From: Osmia lignaria lignaria
Taxonomy: Eukaryota; Arthropoda; Insecta; Hymenoptera; Megachilidae
Length of the DNA: 64,000 bases
Reading direction: 5' to 3'
Assembly (NCBI RefSeq): GCF_051020975.1
Contig: NC_135042.1
Coordinates: forward strand, 10,997,888 to 11,061,887
Part shown: positions 1 through 11,896 of the stretch, in pieces
How the letters are laid out: each line of letters starts with the position of its first letter
Numbering within the stretch: the stretch's first letter is position 1
Notes under the pieces: generated by a model
Told to the model about the DNA's origin: nothing
The model's input: the letters and a program-made list of their open reading frames with translations, nothing else
Database searches by the model: none
Program-made: the position numbers and the translations under genes

Positions 1-437
1 CAACAGATAGTAGTGGACTTCACCGGAAATCCGTTAGACTGTTCCTGTAAACTCAATCCATTTATTAAATGGATGAAGAAGACTAAAGTATTTGTTCGCA
101 ATAAAAACAATTTGAAGTGTTATAAAGGTATTAATCTTCTATTTTACTTATTCTGTGAAATATTAATTATATAAGTATCTTCGTTATTATTGCAGGTGAT
201 ACACCTCATGAACTTCACGAGACAAAAAATTGCACGCCAAAATTGTTCTCATCAGCTTCACGCAGCGCAACCGCCTTACTATTCTTTCTTTCATTAGTGT
301 TGATAGGCCTTGTATGCGCTTTGATATACCTTCAACGTGCAAAACTACAGAAAAAAATCGAGCCTATATTGGATTCTGTGAACAAAAGGGTGCGGTACAC
401 TTCAATAGCGACTGGTGATAATCGCGAAGAGTTATAA
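1..437 (+). CDS. C-terminal end of a leucine-rich-repeat transmembrane protein (partial)
   Basis: Two exons are visible, 1-127 and 196-437, joined in phase 1 across a 68-nt intron. The first exon reads as an LRR C-terminal cap (LRRCT): it contains the pattern NPLDCSCKL followed by a Trp and a later Cys. The second exon has one hydrophobic membrane span (about LLFFLSLVLIGLVCALIYL) followed by a short basic cytoplasmic tail ending in NREEL and a TAA stop. A single-pass LRR receptor or adhesion-type protein is the best description, in the style of trophoblast glycoprotein or acid-labile-subunit-like insect proteins. The N-terminal LRRs lie outside the window, so the exact orthologue cannot be named. 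The extracellular side would be the LRR part and the tail faces the cytosol. Confidence 0.75.
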
Positions 438-986
438 TCAGTTTCATTTAAATAGTCGACTGTTCTTAAACTGTTAAAAAAGTTCCATTCTTTTAGTATT
501 TAAATAATTTTGTTTGTTTTTAATATTATTTATAGTCTGAAATCAAAAAAATTAATAATTACTTGAAAATTAAAAAATAAGTAATAGTTTTCATAGTGTT
601 TAGCTGTAACATTAACAAGTTAAATTTGTTAAATTAGTGATTAAAAATAGAGCATATGTAATTTTGATAATACGTCTAATGATAAATAAATGTTATATAT
701 TTTGTATCTACATTTATCAATTTTCTTTCCAATCGCTGCGTGTGCTCATTAAAACATATTTTCACCGACAATAGAACAATTATTGTCTTTCAGAATTTCT
801 TAGCCACTAAAAGTCTTACACGCGAAGTATTTTTAAAAGTTTCATTCTTTATCATTGGCTATCAGACCATTGACTTTTTGATAGAGATTAGATAATGATT
901 CAAGCTGTTTAAACGCCTACAATGTGCAGCAGATTATTCTTATACAATTAAGCGCATTAGTAATTTAACATTAAAAGTAAGAAAAA
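438..986. other. Intergenic, no gene seen
   Basis: This AT-rich stretch lies between the LRR gene stop and the SLC16-like start. It should hold the 3' UTR of the first gene (an AATAAA-type signal is present near 685) and the promoter/5' UTR of the second. I see no open reading frame worth reporting. Confidence 0.5.
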
Positions 987-2872
987 ATGTCGTTAACCAG
1001 GCGGCTTCATCTCGACGAAATTGTCACATCATTTCCAGAGTTAGGGCCCACAGTACCTGACGGTGGCTACTCATGGATTGTTCTATCTGGAGTATTTTTG
1101 GTCCAGGTATGAAATCTGAAAACATACATGAAATTGTCATTATGTTATTGCCTTTTTTAGATGACAATTCCAAGTATTTTTGCAATGTATGGAATAGTAC
1201 TGGCTTACATACATGAAAACAATACTAATAACTCTGATATATTAAGTGAGAAAATTATGTTGACACCAATACTGTTTACTGCTTTCTGGAATTTATCAGG
1301 TACATTGAAATTTTAAGTATCAGTTAAACCATTTTACTTAATCTTAAGAAAATAAAAAAAGAATCTTTATTTCAGATCCTTGGGCAAAAATGATTGTGAG
1401 TATGTCATCAATTCCTCGCTTGGTAGGAGTAATAGGAGTGATTTTATTAGCAGTTGGAACCATAGCATCGGCATACCTTGCAACAGGTGGAGTCGGTGCA
1501 TATTTGACCAGTGGCAGTGCAGGTGCAGTAATGGGAATAGGCGCTAGTTTTGTCGTCTTACTGAGCGATTACGTTCTGCGAAAATATTTTCGGAAGAAGC
1601 TTCTTTTAGCGCTAACAGTGAGAAACATTGCAACTTCATTTGGTCTTGTACTCGTTCCAAGCATCACATATTTACTGTTATACAAAACCAGACTGAAATC
1701 TGGTCTCCAATTAATGACCCTTATACTACTGCCTGCTACTCTTGGGACATTAACTTTTAGGCTGCCTACTCAGCAACAAACTCCTTACAGGTTCATTTCA
1801 CAGATATCTTAAAACAATTGTTTAAGGATAGATTAATGATATTATAAAATCAATTCATAGTCTTCTCCTTTCAACCGACGACACCGAACTTCCTATAAGA
1901 ATCTCTTCAGATGTTTCTAAAAGCGAACAGCAATTAAGTAATCAAGATGAGATAGAAAATTCAGAATACGGTCAAACCGATGAAAGAATACAACACGGTG
2001 GAGGATTATTGAATGAAGGAAGTAACATGTATGCTTACGAAGATCTGGATGAAGACGTAGATTTATTTGTTAATCCAGTTAGTCACTCAAACAGTAATTG
2101 GAAGTATCAGCTTTGTGCTCTAAAGAACTTCAGATTGTGGGCTGCAATTGTTGGCTGGATCGGAATGAAAGCGTCTACTCTCTATTTTTTGATTCTATTT
2201 CCTCTACTCAGTAGTAGAATCGTAGATGATCCTTACATTTGGATGCCGTTATTTATTACAGCAAGCTTTGCTACTTTTCTACCAAATCTGATCAGTTATA
2301 AAATATTAAAAGCCACCAGTCAGAATAGAAGATTGTATTTTGGTACAGCATCTTGGATTTGTGGTACGAGTTTAATAGGTATGTCATTTCTTTCAATATC
2401 TTTGTATATAAAATAATAATTTCTTCCTTTTTAGGTATAATTTACGCGAATAGTTACTCGTGGATGCTGATTTGTGCACTTTTAGGTGGTATTAGTATTG
2501 GTAGCTTGTTAAGTTGCCAAGATTTAGCTTTGTACGATGTTCTCGGTGTTGAAACAATGCATTCTGCTCATAGAGGATTATCAACCATCGTGGGTTTATG
2601 TATACTGATCTTTTGTTTCATACACAGTAAGTCATGTGACAATTTTAGTTTGTAAAAAAAAAAGAGTTCAAACGATCAAGGCAAAAAAGCACGGTCAAAT
2701 GAATAACCCACGACACATGTATGTATTTCTGATTACAGACATAACTATCTGTTTGAGTGTTACAGCGCTCTTACAATTTCTCGGTGCACTTTATTGGATC
2801 TCCTCACCTGTGCTGAACTTAATTAAAGAAACACAGTATAGATCATTTCACACGATGAGCAGAACAAGTTGA
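987..2872 (+). CDS. Monocarboxylate-transporter-like (SLC16/MFS) protein
   Basis: Six exons: 987-1106, 1161-1299, 1376-1790, 1861-2378, 2435-2626 and 2739-2872, giving 505 codons. The start ATG follows an AAAAA context and is the only Met before the family signature. The signature PDGGYSWIV, at the start of the first membrane span, is the conserved [D/E]GG(x)W motif of SLC16 monocarboxylate transporters. Many hydrophobic segments follow (e.g. LVGVIGVILLAVGTIASAYL), with an acidic, Ser-rich central loop encoded around 1861-2080 that fits the large cytosolic loop between spans 6 and 7. Proteins of this family move lactate, pyruvate, aromatic amino acids or other small acids across the plasma membrane. 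The substrate cannot be told from sequence alone. The donor after exon 3 (GTTCAT) is weak, so that junction is the least certain. Confidence 0.8.
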
Positions 2873-4509
2873 GACGAAACATGATAAAAACAATTTTACA
2901 TTTAAGAATAATAATTGTACCTTATATTTTATCTTAACGATATGTACAGACGTTTATATTAATCACAATAATCTGTTATCTAAAAATAAAAATAGTACAT
3001 ATATAGGTATATAAAATCGTAAAAATAGACATTTTATAGAAATTAAAAAATAGGCGACGAATATTGTCTAATATAAAAGGAATAAATATTTCACAGTAAT
3101 ATCTCGAATGATCTTTATAGATTCTCGTTTTAATTTTTCCATACTCTTATCTTAGTTATATCAAAAATATTTTGAAATGCAATTTACTCGGTTCTAAGAG
3201 GAATATGTTACACTCTGGAAATGTTAACAGTAATTTATTTCTTTTTAGACTAAGTTTCATCTAAAACATTTCGCTTATAATATTAAGTATTCATATTAAT
3301 TCGGTGCGTTACGATTTCTCAATTACTATTTGAAATATTCCCGTATTTCCCGTATAAATGTCTTTTGAAAAATATTTCAAAGGATTTCAAGATAAAAACG
3401 TGGAAAAATTAAAATGGAATACCCTGTACATACATATACAAATAAAATACATAATTTTGTAATGCATAGTGATATGAATCTATACTAATTATAATATTCT
3501 TCTCTCTAAATTTCTTGTAAATATATTTTTGCACGTGTATGAAATAAATTGTTCTTAAAATATCAACAATTTTATTTTTTGCATATGTGGTGAATATATA
3601 TATATTATGTATGTATAAATATCGAATAATGATACCTCAAAAATGAAAGAAAAAGGGGTGTGAAATTCGAATGTTATGCATATATTGAGATCGTAAAATC
3701 GGTCTCCTATTACTTACACTTACCAACAATTTTGTACCTTGTTTGCCAATCCACTTATAAACCTCACTTATTGATATTGATGAGTATTTTTCACTCGATC
3801 ATCACCTCAACTTTCTTTTATTAACTTTGTATGTAATAGACAAAAAAAAATTTGTTTATGTCACTTCCAAGCTTACAAGGCACTCTCTTATGTCACAATC
3901 ATCGACTATCTTTCCATTTCTTCTTTTAAATCCTTAAATAATAACTTTTATATAAATCTTTTTTGAATATCACAACTTTCTTTGCACAATTTGGTCACCG
4001 TGTTTACACGGGTAATTAAAATTAATTTTCTTTTCAACCACATGTAACGAACAACAGTTTTGAATTTTCTTTGCATCAATTTTAAAATACAGCCACTTAT
4101 TTTATGTCAATTGTGAAGAAAAAGATATTGCTTCAAACATCGTACAGTATTAATTTCAGTAAATATATTGCAAAAAGGGACAGTTCAACGTGCTATAGAT
4201 AAATGTCTACTCTGAGTATATTACTCTTATAAATAAAATCTTGGTTTGACTATTTCTTTCATTACTGTTTAACTATGTACATACATGCATATACTGAGCA
4301 ATCAGAGTAAGTTTGCATTTTTCTAAATGAAAATATTATTTTCAGAACTTACTTAATTAACCAGGAAACTTATCTTGCTATGAGAGGCAAGAAGAATCAA
4401 TCACTAATGATCAAGAAAAGGTATGATTCTTATAATCTGTTTCCTAAATCACTTTTTTTTTTTTTTTTGTTTAAATTAAGAACCTGAATTCATAAAGAAT
4501 GAGAAGAAT
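2873..4509. other. Convergent 3' UTR/intergenic region
   Basis: This lies between the stops of the SLC16-like gene (+) and draper (-). It is very AT-rich, has several AATAAA/TTTATT hexamers including AATAAA at about 3081, and contains no credible coding frame. It is probably mostly the two 3' UTRs. Confidence 0.5.
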
Positions 4510-7500
4510 TTAAGTTTCACCAAGCTCTGGATCTTTATCCTTTGATCTACTAGGTCCTGCGCTGTCGGACGATTTCGAGCAAAAACCATTCGGCACACGA
4601 GTGAATTGTTTATAACCGCTAACAGGTCTTGGATTATCCAACTGATCGTACTCTGATTCATCATTATTTTGTTTAATTTCATCGTAAACGTGCTCAACCT
4701 TTTTTCCATCCATTTCATCAATACTATGGTATACGTTAAGATTTGGATTTCCCATATCAGCATCTCGATTCTTCAGATCGTATCGATTATATGCTCCTAA
4801 AAAAATAACATTAATAATCATAAATATACGTTCAACACAGAATGATTTTATTTTTATATTACCTTTACAATCATCGTCATCATCAGTACAGCTATTCAGT
4901 CCCAGTTTAGCTTTTTCATTATTTATTTTCTTGCTTGTCCCTAGATTATTTCTAAATTGGAAATTATTTAATAAAGTAGTTGTTCCATCATCAAATTTAG
5001 AGGAGCCTTGATAGGCATACACCGGATTGTCAAACTGAGTTTGTTCTGCAAAAAAAACGTATAACAAGGAAAATGAATTTTCATTTAAACAGAAAATAAA
5101 TGGTGCTCTTTTATGTACCTGGAGGAGAAGGGGGATCAGCGACATAATGTACTTGGGCAATTTCGTTTTTAAGATCAGCTACTCTGCGCCTGTGATATAT
5201 CCAACCTGCTAAACTCATAGCAATGACAACAATTGCAGCGAATAAGAATCCTGCTACTATACTGCCATATCCACCATCATCTTTCTCTTGAACGTTCCGT
5301 GAAAATAGTTCTTCGTCACAATTTGGTCCTGAATAATATTAACGTTCCATTATTACAATGTATGATAACATTAAGTTTCAAATAAAATATCCACCTCCGT
5401 ATCCATGTCTACAAATGCAACCGTCGGCAGGATGACAAGTGTAGAAATCACTTTTACAATTGCAAGGTTCCATACAGTGATCACCGTAGTATCCTTCTGG
5501 ACAGACTATTATCAAGTACAATGATTAGTATTCAAATATTTTGTTTCTCACGTGAAATGTTTTCACTTACTTTCAGTGCATTTGGTACCTATCCAACCAG
5601 GCGTACAACGACAGTGACCATCGTTAGATCTACATTTTCCTCCATTTTGACATGTACAATGTTGACTACAATTTATACCATATGTTCCTTCTGGACAGGG
5701 TGTTTGACAGTGCTCTCCTTTCCAACCAGGTCGACACTGGCACACACCTAAAGTAATAATACATTACACATACATATATGAAAATTATAATATAAAAAAA
5801 AGCGATGGAAATCTTACCTGTTACATGATGACATTCTCCACCATTTTTACAGCGGCAATGATTAGCACAGTTTAATCCATAGCGATTGGGAGGACAAGGA
5901 TGCTCACAAGTTAGACCCAAGTAACCAGGGCGACAAACGTATTCTCCGGTGACGTGATCGCAAGTCATATTATCTAAAAAATAATATATTTTACATAGAC
6001 TTTAAACTATGAGTTAGAAGAATATGAATTTGTTTTTGACAAATGATCGTTTATTAATAATAAGAAAAAAGTTATTGCTTTATGTCAGTTTATACGATGA
6101 CTTACATTATATGTGAAAAATCATTATTTTACATGAAATGTTCATGACTTACCAGGGTGATTGAAGTTTCTGACTTATGAGAATGTGCAATAAAAAAAAT
6201 AGTTGTTACACCAACAGTTAAAACATTACCAAATTTTTTTATTATTACCAAGTGTTAAATAATTTGTATTAGCTAACTATATCCATGCTCAAGAAAATAT
6301 TACAATCTACTTTAACTAAAAAATATCTAAAGTGTTACAGCGAGGTTCATGCTGCTAATTAAACTTCAAAAACATTGATAACGACAGCTTAGCTCACCTT
6401 CGCATAGAATAATTCAATATTATTCTTACCCTGCATTTTTTCTGGACACTTCTCTTTACAGCCTACACCGTACCAGCCTTCATTACATGGCTGCGAACAA
6501 TCGGATCCTTCCCAACCCCTAGCACAAATACATGTGCCAGTTTCAGGATCGCACGAGCTATTGTTCATGCAGTCACAGTGCGAATGACAATCACTGCCGT
6601 AAAGACCTTCAGGACACTTGGTTTCACAGCGGATTCCTGTTTTATATTATTCAAATCACAAACTTTATCGAAGATCCAATTGCCATTGAGCAAGCTTTCT
6701 ATGACGATTGATCAACGAATGAAGAAAGAAAATAATAAAAACAGACCTCGCCATTCGGGCTTACAGGTGCAACGACCCGTGGCAGGATCACAGCCCAAAC
6801 TATTCTCTTCGTGACAATCGCAGATCTGGGTACATCCCAATCCAAAATATCCCTCTTTGCAATGATCTTGACAAAATTCGCCGGTGAAGCCAGCTGCACA
6901 CGTGCATGTGCCTGCAGGTGGTTAAAAAAAAAGTAACGTGTGTTCTGGTGCAAGTGCAACGAAGATTATATAAAATTGAAACGTAGCGTGATTCTCGACA
7001 AAGTAAGATAAAATGAAAAAAATCGTTGCAACTAACACCCTTACCGTTTTGAGGATTGCAGGCGGCATTATTAAAACACTTGCACTTGCCCTCGCAGTTT
7101 TTCCCAAACGATTTGTCGTCACAGGGACGATCACAAGAAACACCAACCCATCCTGACAAAATTTAACACATGCAAAAATATAATTTACACCGAATTCTTA
7201 AGATGAATAAACTCAACTGTTGCTTCTAAGTTTTACCTACCTTATACGCAATGTTTAATCCACAACTTTGCCATTGGCGTAACTAAAACGATGAGAGGAT
7301 CAGGCCCACCTTGGCCCTCGCCCTAGTTACGCCAATGAACTTTGCAGATAATGGAGAAAACAAAAACTACTGTTATACTTTTTCATGCAATTCACGATCG
7401 TACTTCTATATTAAATTAACGATTACATTCAAACAGAAAATAGAAAAACATACAGGTAGCAGACAAGTGGTACGATCGCAAGATGCTTAAAGGATACTTC

Positions 7501-9639
7501 TTTCAATCAACAATTTGAAATTTAATCATAGACTTACAATAGATAGCACGTTCATTTGCATCTTTCATCTTCGATCGTTAGTGTTTAATTAACGTATCTA
7601 ACATAAAAATATGATGATTACCTGCTGTACAGTTGCATCGGCCGTTCTCCGGTGAACAAGTGGCACCGTTCTTGCAGACACATTTTTGTGCACAATTCTC
7701 GCCGTAAGTGTTGTCAGGACATACTTCGCTACAATCCTCACCTCTGTATCCAGCAGCACAGATACAGGTCCCGTTAACAGGCAAGCATTGTGCATTATTC
7801 TTGCAGTTACAACGATTCAGGCAACCCTTTCCATATGTATAAAAAGGGCAAGGTCTGCTGCAGGTATCGCCATCCCATCCAGCCTTGCAAATGCATTTTC
7901 CAGTCCAGGGATGACAGAGATTTGTATTCTCATCGTCGCACTGGCAAACCTAAAGGAAAGATCCTATTAATTTGAGACTTTAATGGATGGGACATTCTCT
8001 TCGCTTACGTTTGTACAATTAGCTCCCCAGAATCCATCTGGACAAGCACGTTTATTGCACTTTTCACCGGTCCAACCAGGATTACAGGTACAAGTACCAT
8101 CAATGGGAGAACAAGCTGCTCCATTTTCACAAGTACAATTACTTGTGCAGTTTAAACCGAACTTTCCTTCGGGACACAGTTGCAAACACTATCAAAGGAT
8201 TAACGTTACGAATCAAATGTTATTAACAACTGCATACCAAGGGACAGGGTTAAGGATACTTACTTTTTCATCATAATAGCCTGGTTTACATTCACATTTA
8301 CCAGTAAGATGATGACATCCAGCTTTATTGTAACAATCACAAGTCTGAGAACAATTTTTCCCCCAGAAACCTTCTGGACAGCGACTGGCGCAAACTAAAC
8401 CCTATTCCAAAAAGTACGCTTCACGTTAAATTCTATTTTTACATGTTTTGCATAGATCTCTGCGATTTAAATGATGTTTACCGTCCATCCAGGTGCACAA
8501 TAGCATTCGCCTGTTGTAGGATTACAGGATCCACCGTTCTGGCACTTGCACTCCGATTTGCACTCGTCGCCGTGTTTACCAGGTGGGCAGAAGTCATCGC
8601 AACTAAAGAAAGGATAAATTATTTATGAATTACATAAGCTGATGAAAATTGGTAACCACATGGAAGAACATTTACAGAGGTCCTGTATAACCAGCAGCGC
8701 AATGGCATTCTCCAGAAATGTGGTGGCAACTTCCACCGTTTCTACAACGACACTCTTCGCCACAGTTTTGTCCATATCGATCAGGAGAACATTTCTGATC
8801 GCAATAATCACCGGTCCAGCCTCTGGTACACTCACACTTGCCGTCAAATGGATCACAGCTGGCCCCATTTTGGCACATGCAGTCTTTCTCGCAAGACTTG
8901 CCCCATTTCCCTGATGGACACTCTGTGGAAAGAGAGATATACATACTTAATATACTTAAGAAGCAGAAGCTTCTGTACAGAGTGAATCAGACAAACGATC
9001 AATCGTATGCTCACTGTAATCGCATAATGGTCCTCCGTATCCTGACTCACACTTGCAGACATCAGGTGCAGTACAAATGCCATGAACGCAGTCCTCGGAG
9101 CAGACAGGAATGCAACGATCGCCGTCAGTGGTTTCTGTGTAACCCTTACAACATTCTTCCATAGGTCTTTGCTTCGTTAATTCCTGATTGAAATCAATCA
9201 TTAATTATGAATACTTTTCTAATCACGCGGTCAATACATATTGGGTTAACGTTTTACCTGTTCCTTGTAGACGGTCTTGAATACTACTTTGTATTTGGAG
9301 CATCGTGGTGGAAAACTGAGACACCAAGTGTACTCTCGGACTGTATAAGGCTGCTCCTCCGATACCCTCACCGTTATCTTGTAACTAAAAGATGCGACAT
9401 GTTATTAAAAGAATAATGTAAAATTTTGAATGTAAAACTAATACAGGCTGTCTCGTAACTAGACACCCTGTATAGAGTATGGAATCTGTTAGGCACTAAC
9501 GGTCAGAATTTCTAATTTATCAGTTAATTTAATATAATTAAACTTACGTTTCTTGTCTTGTACAAATATTTGGCCCTTCCAGAGCATCGGCTGCTTCAAA
9601 AGCTGCAAGAACAGCTAACAAATAAATCAATAGATCCAT
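4510..9639 (-). CDS. drpr: Draper/MEGF10-type engulfment receptor
   Basis: Seventeen exons, 5' to 3' on the minus strand: 9639-9548, 9384-9258, 9183-9015, 8922-8676, 8602-8482, 8401-8264, 8188-8009, 7949-7622, 7152-7045, 6911-6747, 6636-6430, 5973-5818, 5747-5571, 5505-5395, 5328-5119, 5045-4863, 4796-4510. They join in frame to 1001 aa (fly Draper is about 1030). Residues 1-19 or so form a signal peptide, then an EMI domain (CTRQETY... WCLSFPPRC... CCKGY) and a long series of EGF-like repeats with the Draper CxCxxG spacing. One membrane span sits at about 797-820. The cytoplasmic tail has an NPVY motif (about 852-855) and an ITAM, YDEI-x8-YDQL (about 944-959), the known docking sites for Ced-6 and Shark in flies. 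Role: phosphatidylserine-dependent recognition and clearance of apoptotic cells and neuronal debris by glia and other phagocytes. The donors GTCTGT (intron at 6746) and GTGGAT (intron at 5394) are non-consensus but keep frame. Confidence 0.95.
7264..7345. mobile_element. 66-bp hAT-like MITE with 8-bp target duplication
   Basis: Inside the draper intron 7153-7621, a 14-bp perfect terminal inverted repeat (CATTGGCGTAACTA at 7272-7285, its complement at 7324-7337) encloses a GC-rich 38-nt loop. The element is flanked on both sides by the same 8 bases, AACTTTGC (7264-7271 and 7338-7345). An 8-bp duplication and a CA.TGGCGTA-type terminus are typical of hAT-family DNA transposons. No coding capacity, so non-autonomous. 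Confidence 0.75.
9442..9472. repeat. Small inverted repeat resembling transposon termini
   Basis: TACAGGCTGTCT at 9442-9453 is repeated inverted as AGACACCCTGTA at 9461-9472 (11 of 12 matches), with only a 7-nt loop. The CAGGGTGTC-type end is like termini of DNA elements elsewhere in the window. It may be the collapsed remains of a MITE, in a draper intron close to exon 1. Confidence 0.4.
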
Positions 9640-11461
9640 TCTGACTTAAGTTAATTCCAAACAATATGCAGCAGCATCTATTTACATTCCTTGAAAGATA
9701 TTTCCACGTTTCTGGGATTTAGTTGTAAGTATATTTAATTCCATGTATTCAATAAGCTCCAAGCAACCAGCATGCTTCTGTATCTGAAAAATGGATAAAC
9801 AATTTTTAATTAACTCACCGGTTGGACGTTGTTTGACTTTCTCATGAAATAAGAGACCCTGGAATGCGAAATCGGCATAACGAGTCGCATTCCAGATCGA
9901 TTCCTAATCGATGGTAACTAACAAAATTTGAATTAAATTTAATACCAAGTTTTCATTGCTGAAAAATGTCCATTGCTTTTTTAGGTCGACGGAAAAATGC
10001 TCGTCCAGTTCGAAAGGAAGAAAACGCTGATTGGTCAATGCAATTATACTTATAATATACACACATACACGTTGAGTCATTGCAAAATGCGCAGAAAAAA
10101 ATCGCATATAAACGCCGAAGAATGATTACTTACAATTTCCGGATTGTCCTCTATCATTCGACGAATAGAAAGTTTAAGCATACGTGTTAGACGAATGAAA
10201 ATGATACGTCAGGAATTTACAAAGCGTATCAGTCTTGACCAATACTTTCTCAGAATACCTTGAAATTTGAAAAAAAAAAAAAAAAGATTGCTGCAGCTAC
10301 TTGCAGGCAAATTGATTTTCAATGGATTGTAAGTTTAAGACATTGATATTTTTGTATTATGTATAGAGATGGTACAGTAACAGTATAGAACACCTACACC
10401 TCGCTATAATGGCCTTTTTTAATTATGGCACTTTTTCAAGACCCCTCGAGTATCTAAAATAAAATTTATAAAATTAACATTAAAGCTTGTATAACTAATT
10501 TAGATTTGCATTTACATTCGCTTAAAATCGTCTTATGGGGGCCCATACCGAGGTGTAATGGTATAAACTTTTAATCAGTTTCAATTCAACAGCGATCGAG
10601 TTAATGAATTAAACGTAAATGATTAATAGACAGCTGTTCGCAATAGCGAGGAAGCAGCAACTGTTCACCATCGTTGAACTAAATCTCTGAATCATTAGTA
10701 GGGATCACGTTTTTTGCCGCAACGCGAGTTTAAATTTCATGATTCACTTGTAAGCATGTGCAAAGTAAAGTATGATATGTATATGTATCGAATGACTCTG
10801 CCACCGGAAGTGGATAAAGTGACAAACTGTATGAAAAGATTGCGAAGATGATATTATAATGAGATGGTTGTTTCATGAGCAAGAGTGATTCCTAATCAAA
10901 CAAGAATTTAAACGTACAAATTACAAAGATACCTGCTTATCTGTATTATTTCAAAGCGGAGCAAAGGGTCACTTTATTTATTGAGTCAGTTAAGTCAACG
11001 AGATAAATTGTTGTTTATACGTTTCTCGTATTGGCACGGATGGATACACGGATGTATACACAGCTGGATACATAATTTAATCACTTCAAATGGTGTAATA
11101 AACAGATAAAGTTAATCAATTGAAGTAAATGTAATATCTCTAATTATGATTCCTAACTACGTAAAATCCAATCGACGAATGCAGAATATAAATTGACTAA
11201 GGACGACGAAAAAAGAACCTACAGTTTTCTTCTTGAAATCATTCAAGGCTACTTGCTCTGGACAAAGAATAACGAGGAGGGATGTTGGAAATTTGAGCTA
11301 ACTTCCTAATTCTTTTCTCAGGCCACGTTTCTAAAAAATTTTCTCATTCAACCTAAACCGTGGGTGAACACATGTCGACAATAGCTACCCACATATTTGG
11401 AGTTCGGTCAATCTATGACCTAATTAGATGATGCTAGTACGGATTATGTAACTCCTGGTTA
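9640..11461. other. draper upstream region, no further coding sequence seen
   Basis: This should hold the 5' UTR and promoter of draper. It is AT-rich with no convincing coding exon, RNA gene or larger repeat that I could recognise. Any non-coding 5' exons cannot be placed without transcripts. Confidence 0.4.
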
Positions 11462-11896
11462 TTAAAGGGGTAGACACGGCACGTGACCTCTCCGATTCGG
11501 GACGTCGGTATTACTTTTACGGGAATCGGTTATTTGTCCTTATATGAGAACACATAGGGCTGGATGAAGGCTCATTCGAAAGAGGAAGGTTCAATGCAGG
11601 GCGGTCAACTCACCGTTTGAGTCACAAAACTCTTTTAGTGGCCTAAAAATGCTTCGATTTCTCAACTGCATTTTCTCGATTTTTTCTTCTACTTTCAACA
11701 CTGATATCATTAAATATGGACATAATCTCGTTAAACCATGAGTTGACCGCCCTGCATTGTACCTTCCTCTTTCGAATGAGCCCTCATCCAGCCCTATGTG
11801 TTCTCATATAAGGACAAATAACCGATTCCCGTAAACCCAAGGCCCATATTTGCCGGTAATGTCACCTCGCTGCATTACTCGTGTCTACCCCCTTAA
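11462..11896. mobile_element. 427-bp fold-back MITE flanked by TTAA
   Basis: The element proper is about 11466-11892. Its tips are a 13-bp inverted repeat (AGGGGTAGACACG at 11466-11478; CGTGTCTACCCCC at 11880-11892, 12/13 matches) and each side abuts TTAA (11462-11465, 11893-11896). Internally, a 97-bp arm at 11516-11612 is repeated in inverted orientation at 11739-11835 with only two mismatches by eye, around an approximately 126-nt spacer. TTAA target duplications are the hallmark of piggyBac-superfamily elements, so a non-autonomous piggyBac-like MITE is likely, although piggyBac tips usually start with CCC. There is no ORF. The two arms are nearly identical, which suggests a fairly recent insertion or strong constraint on the hairpin. 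Confidence 0.75.

Noticed and set aside
7686..7970. Plus-strand frame opposite draper EGF exons (also others at 8642-8914, 8838-9164)
   Set aside because: Antisense shadows of Cys/Gly-rich EGF repeats.
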